From Candidatus Bathyarchaeota archaeon (GTDB taxonomy: Archaea; Thermoproteota; Bathyarchaeia; Bathyarchaeales; Bathycorpusculaceae), in the NCBI GenBank assembly GCA_026014465.1, contig JAOZID010000010.1:62001-126000 (forward strand): a DNA stretch of 64,000 nucleotides, given 5' to 3'. A model generated the notes under the pieces. The model made no database searches. It was not told the origin of the DNA and was given only the letters and a program-made list of their open reading frames with translations. Below are positions 25,455-34,344 of the stretch, piece by piece (within the stretch, counting starts at the first letter, position 1; every line of letters starts with the position of its first letter). The translations under genes were made by a program, and so were the position numbers.

Positions 25455-26581
25455 TTTTCTTCCTCAATAAAATGTATACTGTGATGCTCTATGATGTCTT
25501 TTGGGCAGTCAGACCCAAGTTTTTGCTGTACCTCTTTTACTTTTAACCCTTTAATTAGGTTTAATTCGGTGCTGTCGTAGTTAGGGTTTCCCTTGGCGAA
25601 CTCTGTTCCTTGCTCATCCACTAAACTCACCACGTCACAGGCACTAAACTGCCCCACCACTTTGGTTACGCCCACGGGCAGCAACCCTGAACCCTCCAGC
25701 AACGCCTGTTTAGCGCCCTCGTTCACGTAAATCTGTCCCTTAACCGCTGCGCAGTACGCAATCCAACGCTTCAACGCCTTCATGGGACGACTCGGCTTAA
25801 AATACGTCCCCACTTCTTTGCCAGCCAACGCGTCAAGAAGCACGTTTTGTTTGTGGCAGTTAGCGATGATTACGGGTATGCCGCAGGTGGTGGCGATTTC
25901 GGCTGCTCTTATTTTGCTTTGGATGCCGCCTCTGCCCCTTTTGTTTTTGCCCTCCAAAGATTTTTTGAGTTTTTCGGTGATGGATTCTACGTTGCGGATC
26001 ATGACGGCGTCGGGGTTGGCGGGGTCGGTGGTGTATAAGCCGTCAACGTCGGAGAGGATAACTACGAGTTCTGCTCCTATGGCTCCTGCAACCAGCACGC
26101 TTAGGATGTCGTTGTCGCTAAAATTCACTTGGTAGCCCTCGTTTACGGGCATGAGTTCGTCTACGCTGGTTACGTCGTTTTCGTTAATTATTGGAACCAC
26201 GCCCAAGTCCAGCAGCATTTCTAGCACGTCGCAGGTGTGCACGTATGAAGCGCGGTTAGACAAATCCTCTGCCGTAAGCAAAATTTGCGCCACCCTTAAC
26301 CCGTGTTTGCGGAAGAGTTCGCGGTATTTCTCCATCAAAACGCCCTGCCCCGCCGCTGCAGCCGCCTGCTGAAACACAATATCGCGGGGCTTCCCAGACG
26401 TGCCCAACTCCGAAACGCCAGCAGCCACCGCACCAGACGTCACAAACACCACGCGGTAATCATCTTTAACCGCCGCAGCGATTTGCTCAGACAACCTGCC
26501 CATTTCATTTTCATCCAACGTGCCCTCCACCGTGGTTATGCTGCTAGTCCCAACCTTCACCACAACCAATCTCTGACCCAT
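25451..26581 (-). CDS. proB: glutamate 5-kinase with PUA domain
   Basis: A 376-residue enzyme phosphorylating glutamate to gamma-glutamyl phosphate. The amino-acid-kinase domain (about 1-265) shows VVKVGTSSIT, FVTSGAVAAGV, IINENDVTSVDE, FSDNDILSVLVA and LSDVDGLYT. RGRGGIQSKIRAA holds the conserved GG-x-KI region. A C-terminal PUA domain (about 280-376) contains GQIYVNEGAKQALLEG. The PUA domain and proline feedback are usual for bacterial ProB. ATG 26581 was chosen: the N-terminus then matches the family, whereas the upstream GTG adds 15 unrelated residues. It forms an operon with proA. Confidence 0.97.
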   Translation of the reverse strand: MGQRLVVVKVGTSSITTVEGTLDENEMGRLSEQIAAAVKDDYRVVFVTSGAVAAGVSELGTSGKPRDIVFQQAAAAAGQGVLMEKYRELFRKHGLRVAQILLTAEDLSNRASYVHTCDVLEMLLDLGVVPIINENDVTSVDELMPVNEGYQVNFSDNDILSVLVAGAIGAELVVILSDVDGLYTTDPANPDAVMIRNVESITEKLKKSLEGKNKRGRGGIQSKIRAAEIATTCGIPVIIANCHKQNVLLDALAGKEVGTYFKPSRPMKALKRWIAYCAAVKGQIYVNEGAKQALLEGSGLLPVGVTKVVGQFSACDVVSLVDEQGTEFAKGNPNYDSTELNLIKGLKVKEVQQKLGSDCPKDIIEHHSIHFIEEEK

Positions 26582-26793
26582 AACAACCCTCAACCAATAA
26601 TACAACTGGGATACAGCATTTCTCACTTAAAAATCCAACCCCAAACCCCAACACCCAAAAAACCGCCGTAAACACCTGGCAATCTGTTCAGTTCAAGCTA
26701 CCTCTCCTCCCTGCACCAGACAGCAGTTTCTTGGATAGCTTAAAAGGAAAAGAACGCAAAACAGGAGTTTAGACAAAAAGGAGCACAGAAAAA

Positions 26794-27531
26794 ATGTCTC
26801 AAACTCTCATCGTAAAAAACCCTCAAACCCAGCAAACAACGCAAACGCAGCGTCGGTTGTCGACAGGTATGCGCAGCCTAAACGATTTGTTCCCAGGGTT
26901 TGCTATAGGTGACTTTGCAGTCGTGTATGGTTCATCTGCAGTTTCTGTGGCTTCTTTTGCTTCAATACTGTGTGTACGTGCCCAGTTACCCACGCAGCTT
27001 GGAGGCTTAAACAGCAACGTAGTCTTCATAGACGCAGCCAATGCCTTCAACCAAAACCAAATCAGCCGCCGCGCACAACTCAGCCACCTCAACCCAAAAA
27101 AAGCTCTATCCAAAATCGTCCTATCCAAAGCCATTGACGCCTATCACCTAACCCAAACCATAATGGAACACCTGCACACCATGGTAAACCAAGTCAACGC
27201 AAAACTCGTTGTAGTATCCAACATCGCCGAACTATTCCTAAGCCACGACGTCCCAAAAGAAGAAGCCCACTACGCCTTCGCCCAAATCACCGCTTACCTG
27301 CAAGACTTCGCCCGAAAAAACCACGTGACCGTAATCACAACTTTCCCGCCATCCCCAGACAAAGACCAAAACCGCCAGCTTCGCCAATTAGCCGCTGAGC
27401 AAGCAAACGTAGTCATAAACCTTAGCGAAACAACTTACGACCGCGACTTCATCTTGGAAAAGCATCCGCAGTTCATGCTGGGCTCCGCAGAATTTTGCTT
27501 CAACACCGTTAACTTGACAGATTTCATGTAA
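26794..27531 (+). CDS. RecA/RadA-fold paralogue without a Walker A lysine
   Basis: A 245-residue protein with the layout of RadA/RadB core domains: RRLSTGMRSLNDLFPGFAIGDFAVVYGSS near residues 21-49, a Walker B-like strand AKLVVVSNIAELFL (about 136-149), and late loops NHVTVITTFPP and NVVINLSET. The Walker A position reads GSSAVSVAS (about 47-55), with no GKT/S, so ATP binding by the standard loop is unlikely. A Gln-rich N-terminal tail precedes the core. Archaea have several RadA paralogues (RadB, aRadC) that modulate recombination or signalling; this one seems degenerate and may be structural or regulatory. It stands alone, convergent with rubrerythrin. Confidence 0.8.
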   Translation: MSQTLIVKNPQTQQTTQTQRRLSTGMRSLNDLFPGFAIGDFAVVYGSSAVSVASFASILCVRAQLPTQLGGLNSNVVFIDAANAFNQNQISRRAQLSHLNPKKALSKIVLSKAIDAYHLTQTIMEHLHTMVNQVNAKLVVVSNIAELFLSHDVPKEEAHYAFAQITAYLQDFARKNHVTVITTFPPSPDKDQNRQLRQLAAEQANVVINLSETTYDRDFILEKHPQFMLGSAEFCFNTVNLTDFM

Positions 27532-27568
27532 CAGCAAAGCAAAAAAGAAGAGAGCGCCAAAATGGCGG

Positions 27569-28141
27569 TTAGTAGGTTTGTGCCCAGACTTCGTAGTAGC
27601 TCTGTGGGTGTTCACAGGCGGGGCAGACTTTTGGGGCTTCGGTGCCTTCGTGGATGTAGCCGCAGTTTCGGCATTTCCATTTGATAACCTTGTCTTTCTT
27701 GAAGACCGTGCCTTGCTTGACGTTCTCGAGCAGTTTTAGGTAGCGGCGTTCATGTTCAACTTCAACTTTCGCTATTTCACGGAACGTCTTTGCCACTTCA
27801 GGGAAACCTTCTTTCTCGGCGACTTCGCCAAAATTCGGGTAAAGCATGCTCCATTCCTCTTTCTCGCCATCAGCTGCCGCTTTCAAGTTGTCTGCGGTCG
27901 TGGAAATTACGCCTGCGGGGTACATCGCGGTTATTTCTACTCCGCCGCCTTGCAGGTACTTGAAGAAACGTTTCGCGTGCTCTTTCTCGTTGTCTGCGGT
28001 TTCTTGGAATATGGCGGAAATCTGTTCGTAACCTTCCTTTTTAGCAACACTTGCAAAGTAGGTGTAACGGTTTCGAGCTTGAGATTCTCCTGCAAAAGCT
28101 GCTAAGAGACTCTTTTCTGTTTGGCTACCTTTTAGCTCCAT
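27569..28141 (-). CDS. rubrerythrin
   Basis: A 190-residue rubrerythrin, a cytoplasmic peroxide reductase of anaerobes. The N-terminal ferritin-like domain carries diiron ligands in FAGESQARNRY (about 15-25), NEKEHAKRF and VEVEHERRY. The C-terminal rubredoxin-like domain (about 154-190) has CRNCGYIHEG and CPACEHPQ for one FeS4 iron. Domain order and length are canonical. An ATG start and no nearby partner are seen; electrons would come from rubredoxin or NAD(P)H oxidoreductases elsewhere. It fits a strict anaerobe's oxidative defence together with desulforedoxin (47673) and MsrB (8091). Confidence 0.97.
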   Translation of the reverse strand: MELKGSQTEKSLLAAFAGESQARNRYTYFASVAKKEGYEQISAIFQETADNEKEHAKRFFKYLQGGGVEITAMYPAGVISTTADNLKAAADGEKEEWSMLYPNFGEVAEKEGFPEVAKTFREIAKVEVEHERRYLKLLENVKQGTVFKKDKVIKWKCRNCGYIHEGTEAPKVCPACEHPQSYYEVWAQTY

Positions 28142-28284
28142 AAATAACTTAACTCCTTAGCTCATAAAGGGAACAGAAGAAAAATAAAAACAATCCGCAG
28201 CAACAAACCCCTTTTCCATAAAACAACGCCTCCCCTACACGTTGGCTTGTGTAAAAAGAAGAGGCGTGGGAGAAGGGGGTGAGT

Positions 28285-29448
28285 TTAGCGGGGGAGTACT
28301 GTTTGGAAGGTGTGCAGGTCGACGTTTAGGACGGGTTTGACTGCTTCTGAGACGCGTGAGGCAATGATTTTTTTGATGTTCTTGTCGCTGGCAATGTCTA
28401 CGATGCGTTGGGTGATGATGCCGTCGAAGATTATGGTGTCTACGCCTGTGATTTGTTGTAGTTTTTCTGCGAGTTGGCTGACGGGTAAGCGTTCGATTTG
28501 TTCGAGTTTCTCGTTTAGCAGCACTGCTTCAAGAGAGCCCTGCAGTTCTTTAGCTGTTTTGCCGATGGCTTCGGGGAACACGGTTTTTGGTTTTTCTTGC
28601 TTAGGTTGTGGCGGTGCACGTTTTGAGGGGCGTAACTCGGAAACTGGAACCTTGTTTTCTATGGCTTCAGCAATTTCCTTGCAGTTGCATTCCTCGATTT
28701 CTTTGCCGCGAGGAGCCCTGCCAACAAATTTTACGCTTGTTACTTGCAGGAGTTCTTTTTGTATGAGGTCGCCGCCGCGGTCGCCGTCTAGCAGTGCGGT
28801 TGCGGGGCGTTCTTTGGTTAGTCGTCGGATGCTGTCGGGGACTTTGGCGCCTTCAAGTGCGATGGTGTTTGTTATGCCGCAGCGCATGAGGTTTATGATG
28901 TCTGCTCTGCCTTCGACTACGAGTATTTCTTTGGCGGTTTCAAAGGTTGGACCCGCTGGCAACTCGTCGGGGCCATATTTTTCGACTTTGCCTGTTTTGA
29001 GGGTGTCGCTGATTTCTTTGTAGACTTCGTCGACGCTGGGCATGGATTCGATGTTCCATTTGTGCAGGATTGTTTTGGCGCGGTCGATGATGACTTTGCG
29101 TCTGGCTTCGCGGATGTCTTCGATTTTGTCAAGTATGACTTTGGCGCTGCATGGTCCTACGCGGTTTATGCTTTCAACGCTTGCGGCTATAAGAGCCGTG
29201 GAAACGCGGTCTAAACTGGTAGGTATGGTAATGGCGCCGTGGGTGCGGTCATTCTTAGAATGTAGCTCAATTTCGATTCTGCCGATGCGACCAGTTTTTT
29301 GCAGTTCCCGCAAATCTAGTTCTGGACCAAATAGTCCTTCAGTTTGACCAAAAACTGCTCCGATTACATCAGGTTTTTCAACAACACCTTCAATGTCAAA
29401 TCTTGCATGTATAATATACTTTATAGTAAATGTTTGAGATGTACCCGT
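28285..29448 (-). CDS. dnaG: archaeal DnaG-type primase, apparently with a non-canonical start
   Basis: A TOPRIM-containing DnaG homologue of about 387 residues. In archaea this protein associates with the exosome and may act in RNA metabolism as well as priming. TOPRIM motifs: EILVVEGRADIINLM and ALLDGDRGGD. The conserved archaeal N-terminus (KYIIHARFD, EKPDVIGAVFGQTEGL, GPELDLRELQKTGRIGR) is present in frame upstream of the first TTG (29313). Yet from the previous stop (TGA near 29520) to this conserved start there is no ATG, GTG or TTG. AGGAGG at 29457-29462 is followed eight bases later by ACG (29446-29448), taken here as the start. A sequencing error or another rare start remains possible. 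Confidence 0.9.
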   Translation of the reverse strand, partial: TGTSQTFTIKYIIHARFDIEGVVEKPDVIGAVFGQTEGLFGPELDLRELQKTGRIGRIEIELHSKNDRTHGAITIPTSLDRVSTALIAASVESINRVGPCSAKVILDKIEDIREARRKVIIDRAKTILHKWNIESMPSVDEVYKEISDTLKTGKVEKYGPDELPAGPTFETAKEILVVEGRADIINLMRCGITNTIALEGAKVPDSIRRLTKERPATALLDGDRGGDLIQKELLQVTSVKFVGRAPRGKEIEECNCKEIAEAIENKVPVSELRPSKRAPPQPKQEKPKTVFPEAIGKTAKELQGSLEAVLLNEKLEQIERLPVSQLAEKLQQITGVDTIIFDGIITQRIVDIASDKNIKKIIASRVSEAVKPVLNVDLHTFQTVLPR

Positions 29449-29456
29449 AAGGTTAG

Positions 29457-29462
29457 CCTCCT
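29457..29462 (-). promoter_or_regulatory. ribosome-binding site AGGAGG of dnaG
   Basis: A perfect Shine-Dalgarno sequence on the minus strand. Its position, eight bases before ACG 29448, is the main reason for proposing a non-ATG start for dnaG. Confidence 0.6.
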
Positions 29463-29644
29463 TTTTTGTGATGTTTAAGTTAAGGTTTAATGTGCATGAA
29501 AAGAGCTTTTCGTCAAGTCATGCGAGTTATTAAACGTTTAGCGTTTTTATCAATTATTGTTCGCACGGTTTAATAATGCTTGTGGTTTCTACGCCTTCAA
29601 CCTCACGGTTTTTAGCTAAACATGTCATTTCTGTCCATGAACTT

Positions 29645-30328
29645 TTAGGGGAGGGTGGCGTTGTTTGGGAAGCCTCTGCGTTCCCAGTATCCGCGGTAGT
29701 CTACATCGTCAGAGAGTTCAATTTGGGTGACCCATTTTATCCATTTGTACCCGTACTGGCTTTCTGCTACTAACTCAAAGGGGTAGCCTCTTTCAGGCGG
29801 CAGCGTCAACCCGTTCATCTTGTACGCAAGCAGTATGTCATTGCCTTGGATGTACTCAATGGGCAGCGAAGTTGTGTAGCCATCATACGCATGGAAAATA
29901 ACCACCTTTGCTTCGGGTTTAACGCCTGCCTGCAATAGCAAATCCTCCACCAAGATCCCCTCCCACAGAATAGTTACGTCCCAGCCTTCAACACAGTAGA
30001 GGGTAACTACTTTTTGGTACTGCTGATGCCCGTTTACTACGTCACGATAGCTAAGCTGCAAAGTGTTATCAACAAGACCCGAAACTGCAAGCTGATAATT
30101 CGTAATATTCACGTGCTGTGGACCACTAATCGAGTTCTCCCTAAACTCCCCTATAGACGAGAGGTCTTGCCCTTCATAATCGCGAATCTCCGAAGGATAC
30201 AAATCCTTAGGTGCACGCGGGTACCCTACAACAAACAACGTAACAATCAAAGCTACCCCCAACAAAACAACAACATACGGTCTGACTTTGCTAAATCTTG
30301 TTTTTTCCATTTCTTTAGATAACCCCAT
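29645..30328 (-). CDS. membrane-anchored molybdopterin-dependent oxidoreductase (sulfite-oxidase-like)
   Basis: A protein of about 227 residues with one N-terminal membrane helix (about 17-37, VVVLLGVALIVTLFVVGY) and an extracytoplasmic molybdopterin domain of the sulfite oxidase/MsrP type. The Mo-ligating cysteine is in VTLYCVEGWD, followed by a VEDLLLQAGV helix, DGYTTSLPIEYI, and LPPERGYPFELVAESQYGYKWIKWV, all typical. It would act as a surface oxidoreductase; the substrate is unknown. The start is uncertain between ATG 30328, ATG 30310 and the upstream start at 30376. No haem or redox partner gene is adjacent. Confidence 0.88.
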   Translation of the reverse strand: MGLSKEMEKTRFSKVRPYVVVLLGVALIVTLFVVGYPRAPKDLYPSEIRDYEGQDLSSIGEFRENSISGPQHVNITNYQLAVSGLVDNTLQLSYRDVVNGHQQYQKVVTLYCVEGWDVTILWEGILVEDLLLQAGVKPEAKVVIFHAYDGYTTSLPIEYIQGNDILLAYKMNGLTLPPERGYPFELVAESQYGYKWIKWVTQIELSDDVDYRGYWERRGFPNNATLP

Positions 30329-30605
30329 TTTATGCTTGGCAACCGTCCCGTTGATTGCCCCTTTTCTTGTCAGCAACGAATCGTTGACTTAGCCATAACT
30401 TCGAAGTAACCTCAAACAAAAGCGTTGCAAAAACTATTGCATATCAAAGAAACTGGCACTGCTCAACTGCTTAACAATACCTAATGAAGACTCTTAGTTA
30501 TTACCGTTTTGCCCAAAAATCCTTGTTTTCTTGATGATTTTGCCGTAAACTAAACGCGGTTTGGTCGCAAAGTTGTTTTGCTGGTGGTTTATAAAAAACA
30601 GTGGG

Positions 30606-30710
30606 TTAGCGTTTTGGCTTGAAATGTTGCCTTGCATGCATCTCTAAGTCTATGACGCTTTGAAAAGTATCGCCACACCAAGGGCACTCAACTAACTCTG
30701 TTGATTCCAC
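30606..30710 (-). CDS. single C2H2 zinc-finger mini-protein (34 aa)
   Basis: A 34-residue frame: ELVECPWCGDTFQSVIDLEMHARQHF, i.e. C-x2-C-x12-H-x4-H, a near-classical C2H2 finger, then a basic end (KPKR). GTG 30710 is preceded by GGTGA at a good spacing. The fold would be essentially the whole protein. Single-finger mini-proteins occur in archaea and may bind DNA or proteins. The finger resembles the one at the end of the fasciclin protein (3309). Found by reading; no other evidence. Confidence 0.65.
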   Translation of the reverse strand: MESTELVECPWCGDTFQSVIDLEMHARQHFKPKR

Positions 30711-30843
30711 AAATCTCACCTTTTAATGCAATTGCTTACTGCCGCCTAAAAAAGTGTGTATGTGCAAAAAGTTACAGCAAACAAGGCATAAACAGCCGAA
30801 AAACTAGGATTCTCTTCACAAAGAGGAAGAGAAAGTTGAAGAT

Positions 30844-31095
30844 TTACTTTTGCTGCTGCAGTTTTTCTTCAACTACAATCATGGTGAGGGTGGAACGCAC
30901 TTTGTCGAGCCTGCGGATGCGCCACGTTACAATCTCCTTTAACCGGTCCATGGTGTCTGCCGTAACACGTGCCACGATGTCGTAGACGCCATAAACCGCA
31001 GAAGACTCCTTTACGCCTTCAACTGTTTTTAACTCCTCGAGAACGTCGCTTTCAGAACCTATTTCAGTGTTAATAAGTACAAATGCTGTAGGCAT
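30844..31095 (-). CDS. stand-alone Lrp/AsnC ligand-binding (RAM) domain protein
   Basis: An 83-residue protein matching the RAM (regulation of amino-acid metabolism) effector domain of Lrp/AsnC: PTAFVLINTEIGSESDVLEELKTVEGVKESSAVYGVYDIVARV. No DNA-binding helix-turn-helix is attached. Such stand-alone domains form ring oligomers and may bind amino acids or join Lrp regulators in trans. ATG 31095 follows GAGG; the upstream GTG 31107 is less likely. It is followed downstream, on the same strand, by unrelated intergenic sequence. Confidence 0.92.
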   Translation of the reverse strand: MPTAFVLINTEIGSESDVLEELKTVEGVKESSAVYGVYDIVARVTADTMDRLKEIVTWRIRRLDKVRSTLTMIVVEEKLQQQK

Positions 31096-31171
31096 ATCAA
31101 TCCTCACACACTACTTTGTAGCGTAGCATTAAAATATTTTTCTAACATCCCCGTCCCGCCAAAGTGCCGTG

Positions 31172-32122
31172 CTATTCTAGTATTTGTGCTTGTTTGAGTG
31201 CAAGCCACGCAATCGACAGGAACGCGATGATGTATGCGAAAGCTATGCCCACTGCGTTTGCCACTACCGACGCTAACGGCTGCGTATAAGCTGTAGTTTG
31301 GTCAATGATTGGTTGGTCGTTCACGGTTAAGTCTATGCTTATTTGGGTAAAGTTCACTTCCGCTGAGGGATGAAGCACATAGTTAACCAAGTTTGTGCCT
31401 ATGCTATCCGTTCCCGCGGTTAACGCTACTGCACCTTGATTTGTAAGAAACGCACCTTCAACACCGCCTCCCGGCACAAGATTTAGCGCAGGCGAGGGCC
31501 CAACAAAAACCGAAATTATCGGAACCGCAAAAAGCAAACCCACAAAAATGCCCAAAGCAAAAAGCGCCGAAAGCATCGTGTTTTTGGAAAGCGAACCCGC
31601 CGCCAAGATTATGGCAACCCAAATAAACGTGCTGATTACATTTCCCAAGAGCCCCAGAGGCGCCAAATGCAAATTATTCTGCGGTCCATAAACAAACACT
31701 GCACCTACACCCGCTAACGTGAAAAGTATGGCGTACGTGACCAGAAGTATCAGGAGCGTGGCGAAGAGTTTGCCCGCAAAAACCATGGTTCGTGAAACGG
31801 GTTTGGTGAGCAAGGGGACTATGGTTCCGCTTTCGAATTCGCTGGATATGCTGTTCATTGCAATTACCAAGGCAAACAAGAACATGACAATGCCCGGCGT
31901 GGTGAAGGTTACGGCGTAGTTGGGGTTTGCAGCTATGGCTTCGCCTGTGGTGCTGCTTAGGATCGGCGGCAAAGCCAAACTTATAATAGACAACGCAAGC
32001 GCGAGGATGACTATGCCCATGAATTTTTTCTTGCGTATGTTCCAAAGCATCTCGTAGCGTACAATTGCTAAGAACCGTGTAATCCAGCTTGGACGTGTCC
32101 GCGTAGCCGTTTGGGTGGTCAT
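31172..32122 (-). CDS. ABC-2 type transporter permease
   Basis: A 316-residue membrane protein with about six helices: one near residues 35-55 (FMGIVILALALSIISLALPPIL), a cluster from 73 to 215 including FALVIAMNSISSEFESGTIVPLLTKPVSRT (the coupling region typical of ABC-2 permeases), and a last helix at about 285-305. A long extracytoplasmic loop lies between the fifth and sixth helices. It overlaps the upstream ATPase gene by 4 nt, so the pair forms one exporter. The substrate (lipid, drug, peptide or polysaccharide) is not evident. Confidence 0.88.
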   Translation of the reverse strand: MTTQTATRTRPSWITRFLAIVRYEMLWNIRKKKFMGIVILALALSIISLALPPILSSTTGEAIAANPNYAVTFTTPGIVMFLFALVIAMNSISSEFESGTIVPLLTKPVSRTMVFAGKLFATLLILLVTYAILFTLAGVGAVFVYGPQNNLHLAPLGLLGNVISTFIWVAIILAAGSLSKNTMLSALFALGIFVGLLFAVPIISVFVGPSPALNLVPGGGVEGAFLTNQGAVALTAGTDSIGTNLVNYVLHPSAEVNFTQISIDLTVNDQPIIDQTTAYTQPLASVVANAVGIAFAYIIAFLSIAWLALKQAQILE

Positions 32123-33108
32123 TGTTTTTTGCCTCCTTGTTTGTCTTTAGTTATGAGTTGTATGAATACGTCTTCAAGGTTGCTGGTTTTCTGGCTCATC
32201 CCAACGATGACGCCGCCCAACTTGGTCACCTGCTGTGAGACTGCTACGCGTACATCTTCGCGCGTGGAAACCTGAACCCTCAAAGTATTCCCCGTAACAA
32301 TGACATCTGAAACAAAGGGCAGTTCGCGTACGCCCTCTACTATTTCTTTGGACATTTTGGAGACTTCTACGTGCATTAGTGCGGGTCCTGAGAGCATGCT
32401 TGAAACGTTCTGCAACGTATCCGACACCAACGCTTTGCCGCGGTTGATGATGGTTACGTCCGTGCAGATTTGCTCTACCTCAAAGAGCAGATGCGACGAG
32501 ACCAAGACGGTGATGCCTTCTTTGGCGATTTCTTTTACGAGTTCGCGCACTTCAACCATGCCCACGGGGTCTAATCCAAGGCTGGGTTCATCCAAAATCA
32601 CCAACTCGGGACTGTTCAAAAGCGCCTGCGCAATTCCAATACGCTGCTGCATGCCCTTGCTGTACTTGCCAATCAAATCATTCTCCCTGCCACGCAGCCC
32701 AACCAACTCAACCAAATGTGGAATCCGCTCCCTGCGCTCCTGCTCACTCATACCATACATGCGCCCATAAACATCCAACAACTCCGCCCCCTTCAAAAAC
32801 TTTGGAAACTTGGGCAACTCAGGCATATACCCCACACCCAAACGTGAATCCGCCTGCTCCACAAACCAACCCAAAACCCCCGACTTACCATGAATCTCCT
32901 CACCCAAAACCTTCACAGAGCCCTCATCAGGCCTAAGCAGCCCAACCAAAACCTTAATCGTCGTCGTCTTACCCGCACCATTAGGACCCAAAAAACCATG
33001 AACCGCCCCACGCTTAACCCTTAAACTCAAACGGTCAACTGCAACCAAAGAATCATAACGCTTCACCAAACCCTCAGTCTCAACAGCAAACGACAACAAA
33101 CAACACAT
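32119..33108 (-). CDS. ABC transporter ATP-binding protein
   Basis: A 329-residue ATPase driving the adjacent permease. Walker A GPNGAGKTTT (about 42-51), Q-loop replaced by GVGYMPELP, signature YSKGMQQR instead of LSGGQ, Walker B LVILDEPSLGLD and the H-loop SSHLLFE are present. The signature and the long C-terminal domain (about 235-329, a ferredoxin-like regulatory domain) are typical of ABC-2 exporters of the NatA/CcmA type. The ATG start is used; the first seven residues are poorly conserved. It comes first in a two-gene operon with a 4-nt overlap. Confidence 0.93.
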   Translation of the reverse strand: MCCLLSFAVETEGLVKRYDSLVAVDRLSLRVKRGAVHGFLGPNGAGKTTTIKVLVGLLRPDEGSVKVLGEEIHGKSGVLGWFVEQADSRLGVGYMPELPKFPKFLKGAELLDVYGRMYGMSEQERRERIPHLVELVGLRGRENDLIGKYSKGMQQRIGIAQALLNSPELVILDEPSLGLDPVGMVEVRELVKEIAKEGITVLVSSHLLFEVEQICTDVTIINRGKALVSDTLQNVSSMLSGPALMHVEVSKMSKEIVEGVRELPFVSDVIVTGNTLRVQVSTREDVRVAVSQQVTKLGGVIVGMSQKTSNLEDVFIQLITKDKQGGKKQ

Positions 33109-33241
33109 CCAACAAGAAATATTTGAATATGCACATTTAAGCTTTAAGACAAACCAGAACAGGCTCCCACACGTCCACCCGTTTTTGGAAACGCTAAAAT
33201 CTGTCTAAACCTACCTTTGTACAGTGCACGGAGACTTGTTT

Positions 33242-34279
33242 ATGCCGTATAATGAACTGCGAAAGGACTATTTGCTTGACCGTTGGGTTGTGATTGCTAC
33301 GGAGCGTAGCCGCAGGCCTACTGATTTTGCTAAATCCAAACATGCTGTAGACCAGACTGCGGTTTGTCCTTTGTGTTCTGGTAATGAGCATATGACGACG
33401 CCTGCGGTGTTGCTGTACCTAAAAGGCGAAGACGGCAAGGTGGTTAAGTCTAAGGATGAGAATGGTTCGCGCCGCAAAGACTGGATTGTTCGTTGCATCC
33501 CAAATCTGTATCCTGCGTTTTCGCCGCCCAAACAGTCCGCCGACGCAGAGCATATTTTGGAGAATGAACGGTTTGGCTACGGCATTGGGCATCATGAAGT
33601 GATTATCGAATCGTCCGTGCACAGCGACCAAACCGCAACTATGCCCCTACTGCAGCTCATCCACGTAATCAACGCATACAAAGACCGCTTAGCCGCCATA
33701 TCTGCGCAGCCGTACGTGAAGTACGTGCAGGTTTTTCGCAACTACGGCATAGACGCAGGCGCTTCACTGTCGCATCCGCACAGCCAAATAATTGGCATGC
33801 CTTTCACGCCAAAAATCGTCAAAGAAGAAATCGCCGCCAGCAAAACACACTACGAAAACACGGGACAATGCATCTTTTGTGGCTTAGCTAAGACCGAAGC
33901 GCAAGGTCCGCGCGGCATCCTCGACAACGAGCACTTCACGGTTTTTGCGCCTTACGCCAGCGTGCACCCCTTAGAGTTTTGGGTAGTGCCCAAACGCCAC
34001 AGCCCCAACCCGCTTGACCTCACAACCGAGGAAACCCAAGCTTTTGCGCAGACCCTCCAAAGTGCCCTAAACGCCCTCAAAAACCTCGTAAACGATCCCC
34101 CATACAACTACGGCATACACTTAACCATAAACAAAACCCAGCAGGCGTATTATCACTGGCACCTTGAGGTCTACCCTAAACTTGCCAACTGGGCGGGCTT
34201 TGAGAAAAGTACCTGTACATACATCAACACTATCCCTCCAGAAACCGCGGCTGCCGAACTCAAAAAGCATGTTGCCTAA
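33242..34279 (+). CDS. galT: galactose-1-phosphate uridylyltransferase
   Basis: A 345-residue HIT-superfamily enzyme exchanging UMP between UDP-glucose and galactose-1-phosphate. NELRKDYLLDRWVVIATERSRRPTDF starts the protein, CPLC and CIFCG supply zinc ligands, and SLSHPHSQIIGMPF holds the catalytic HPH. The C-terminal half repeats the fold with YHWHLEVYPKL. ATG 33242 is the family start; the upstream GTG 33224 adds six residues. No other Leloir gene is adjacent. It may feed sugar nucleotides to glycogen or S-layer glycosylation. Confidence 0.95.
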   Translation: MPYNELRKDYLLDRWVVIATERSRRPTDFAKSKHAVDQTAVCPLCSGNEHMTTPAVLLYLKGEDGKVVKSKDENGSRRKDWIVRCIPNLYPAFSPPKQSADAEHILENERFGYGIGHHEVIIESSVHSDQTATMPLLQLIHVINAYKDRLAAISAQPYVKYVQVFRNYGIDAGASLSHPHSQIIGMPFTPKIVKEEIAASKTHYENTGQCIFCGLAKTEAQGPRGILDNEHFTVFAPYASVHPLEFWVVPKRHSPNPLDLTTEETQAFAQTLQSALNALKNLVNDPPYNYGIHLTINKTQQAYYHWHLEVYPKLANWAGFEKSTCTYINTIPPETAAAELKKHVA

Positions 34280-34344
34280 CCTTGCGTTTTTGGGTTTGGT
34301 TTGTGCCGTAACCCTTAAAAGTTAATGGTTGTTATTTCTACCAT

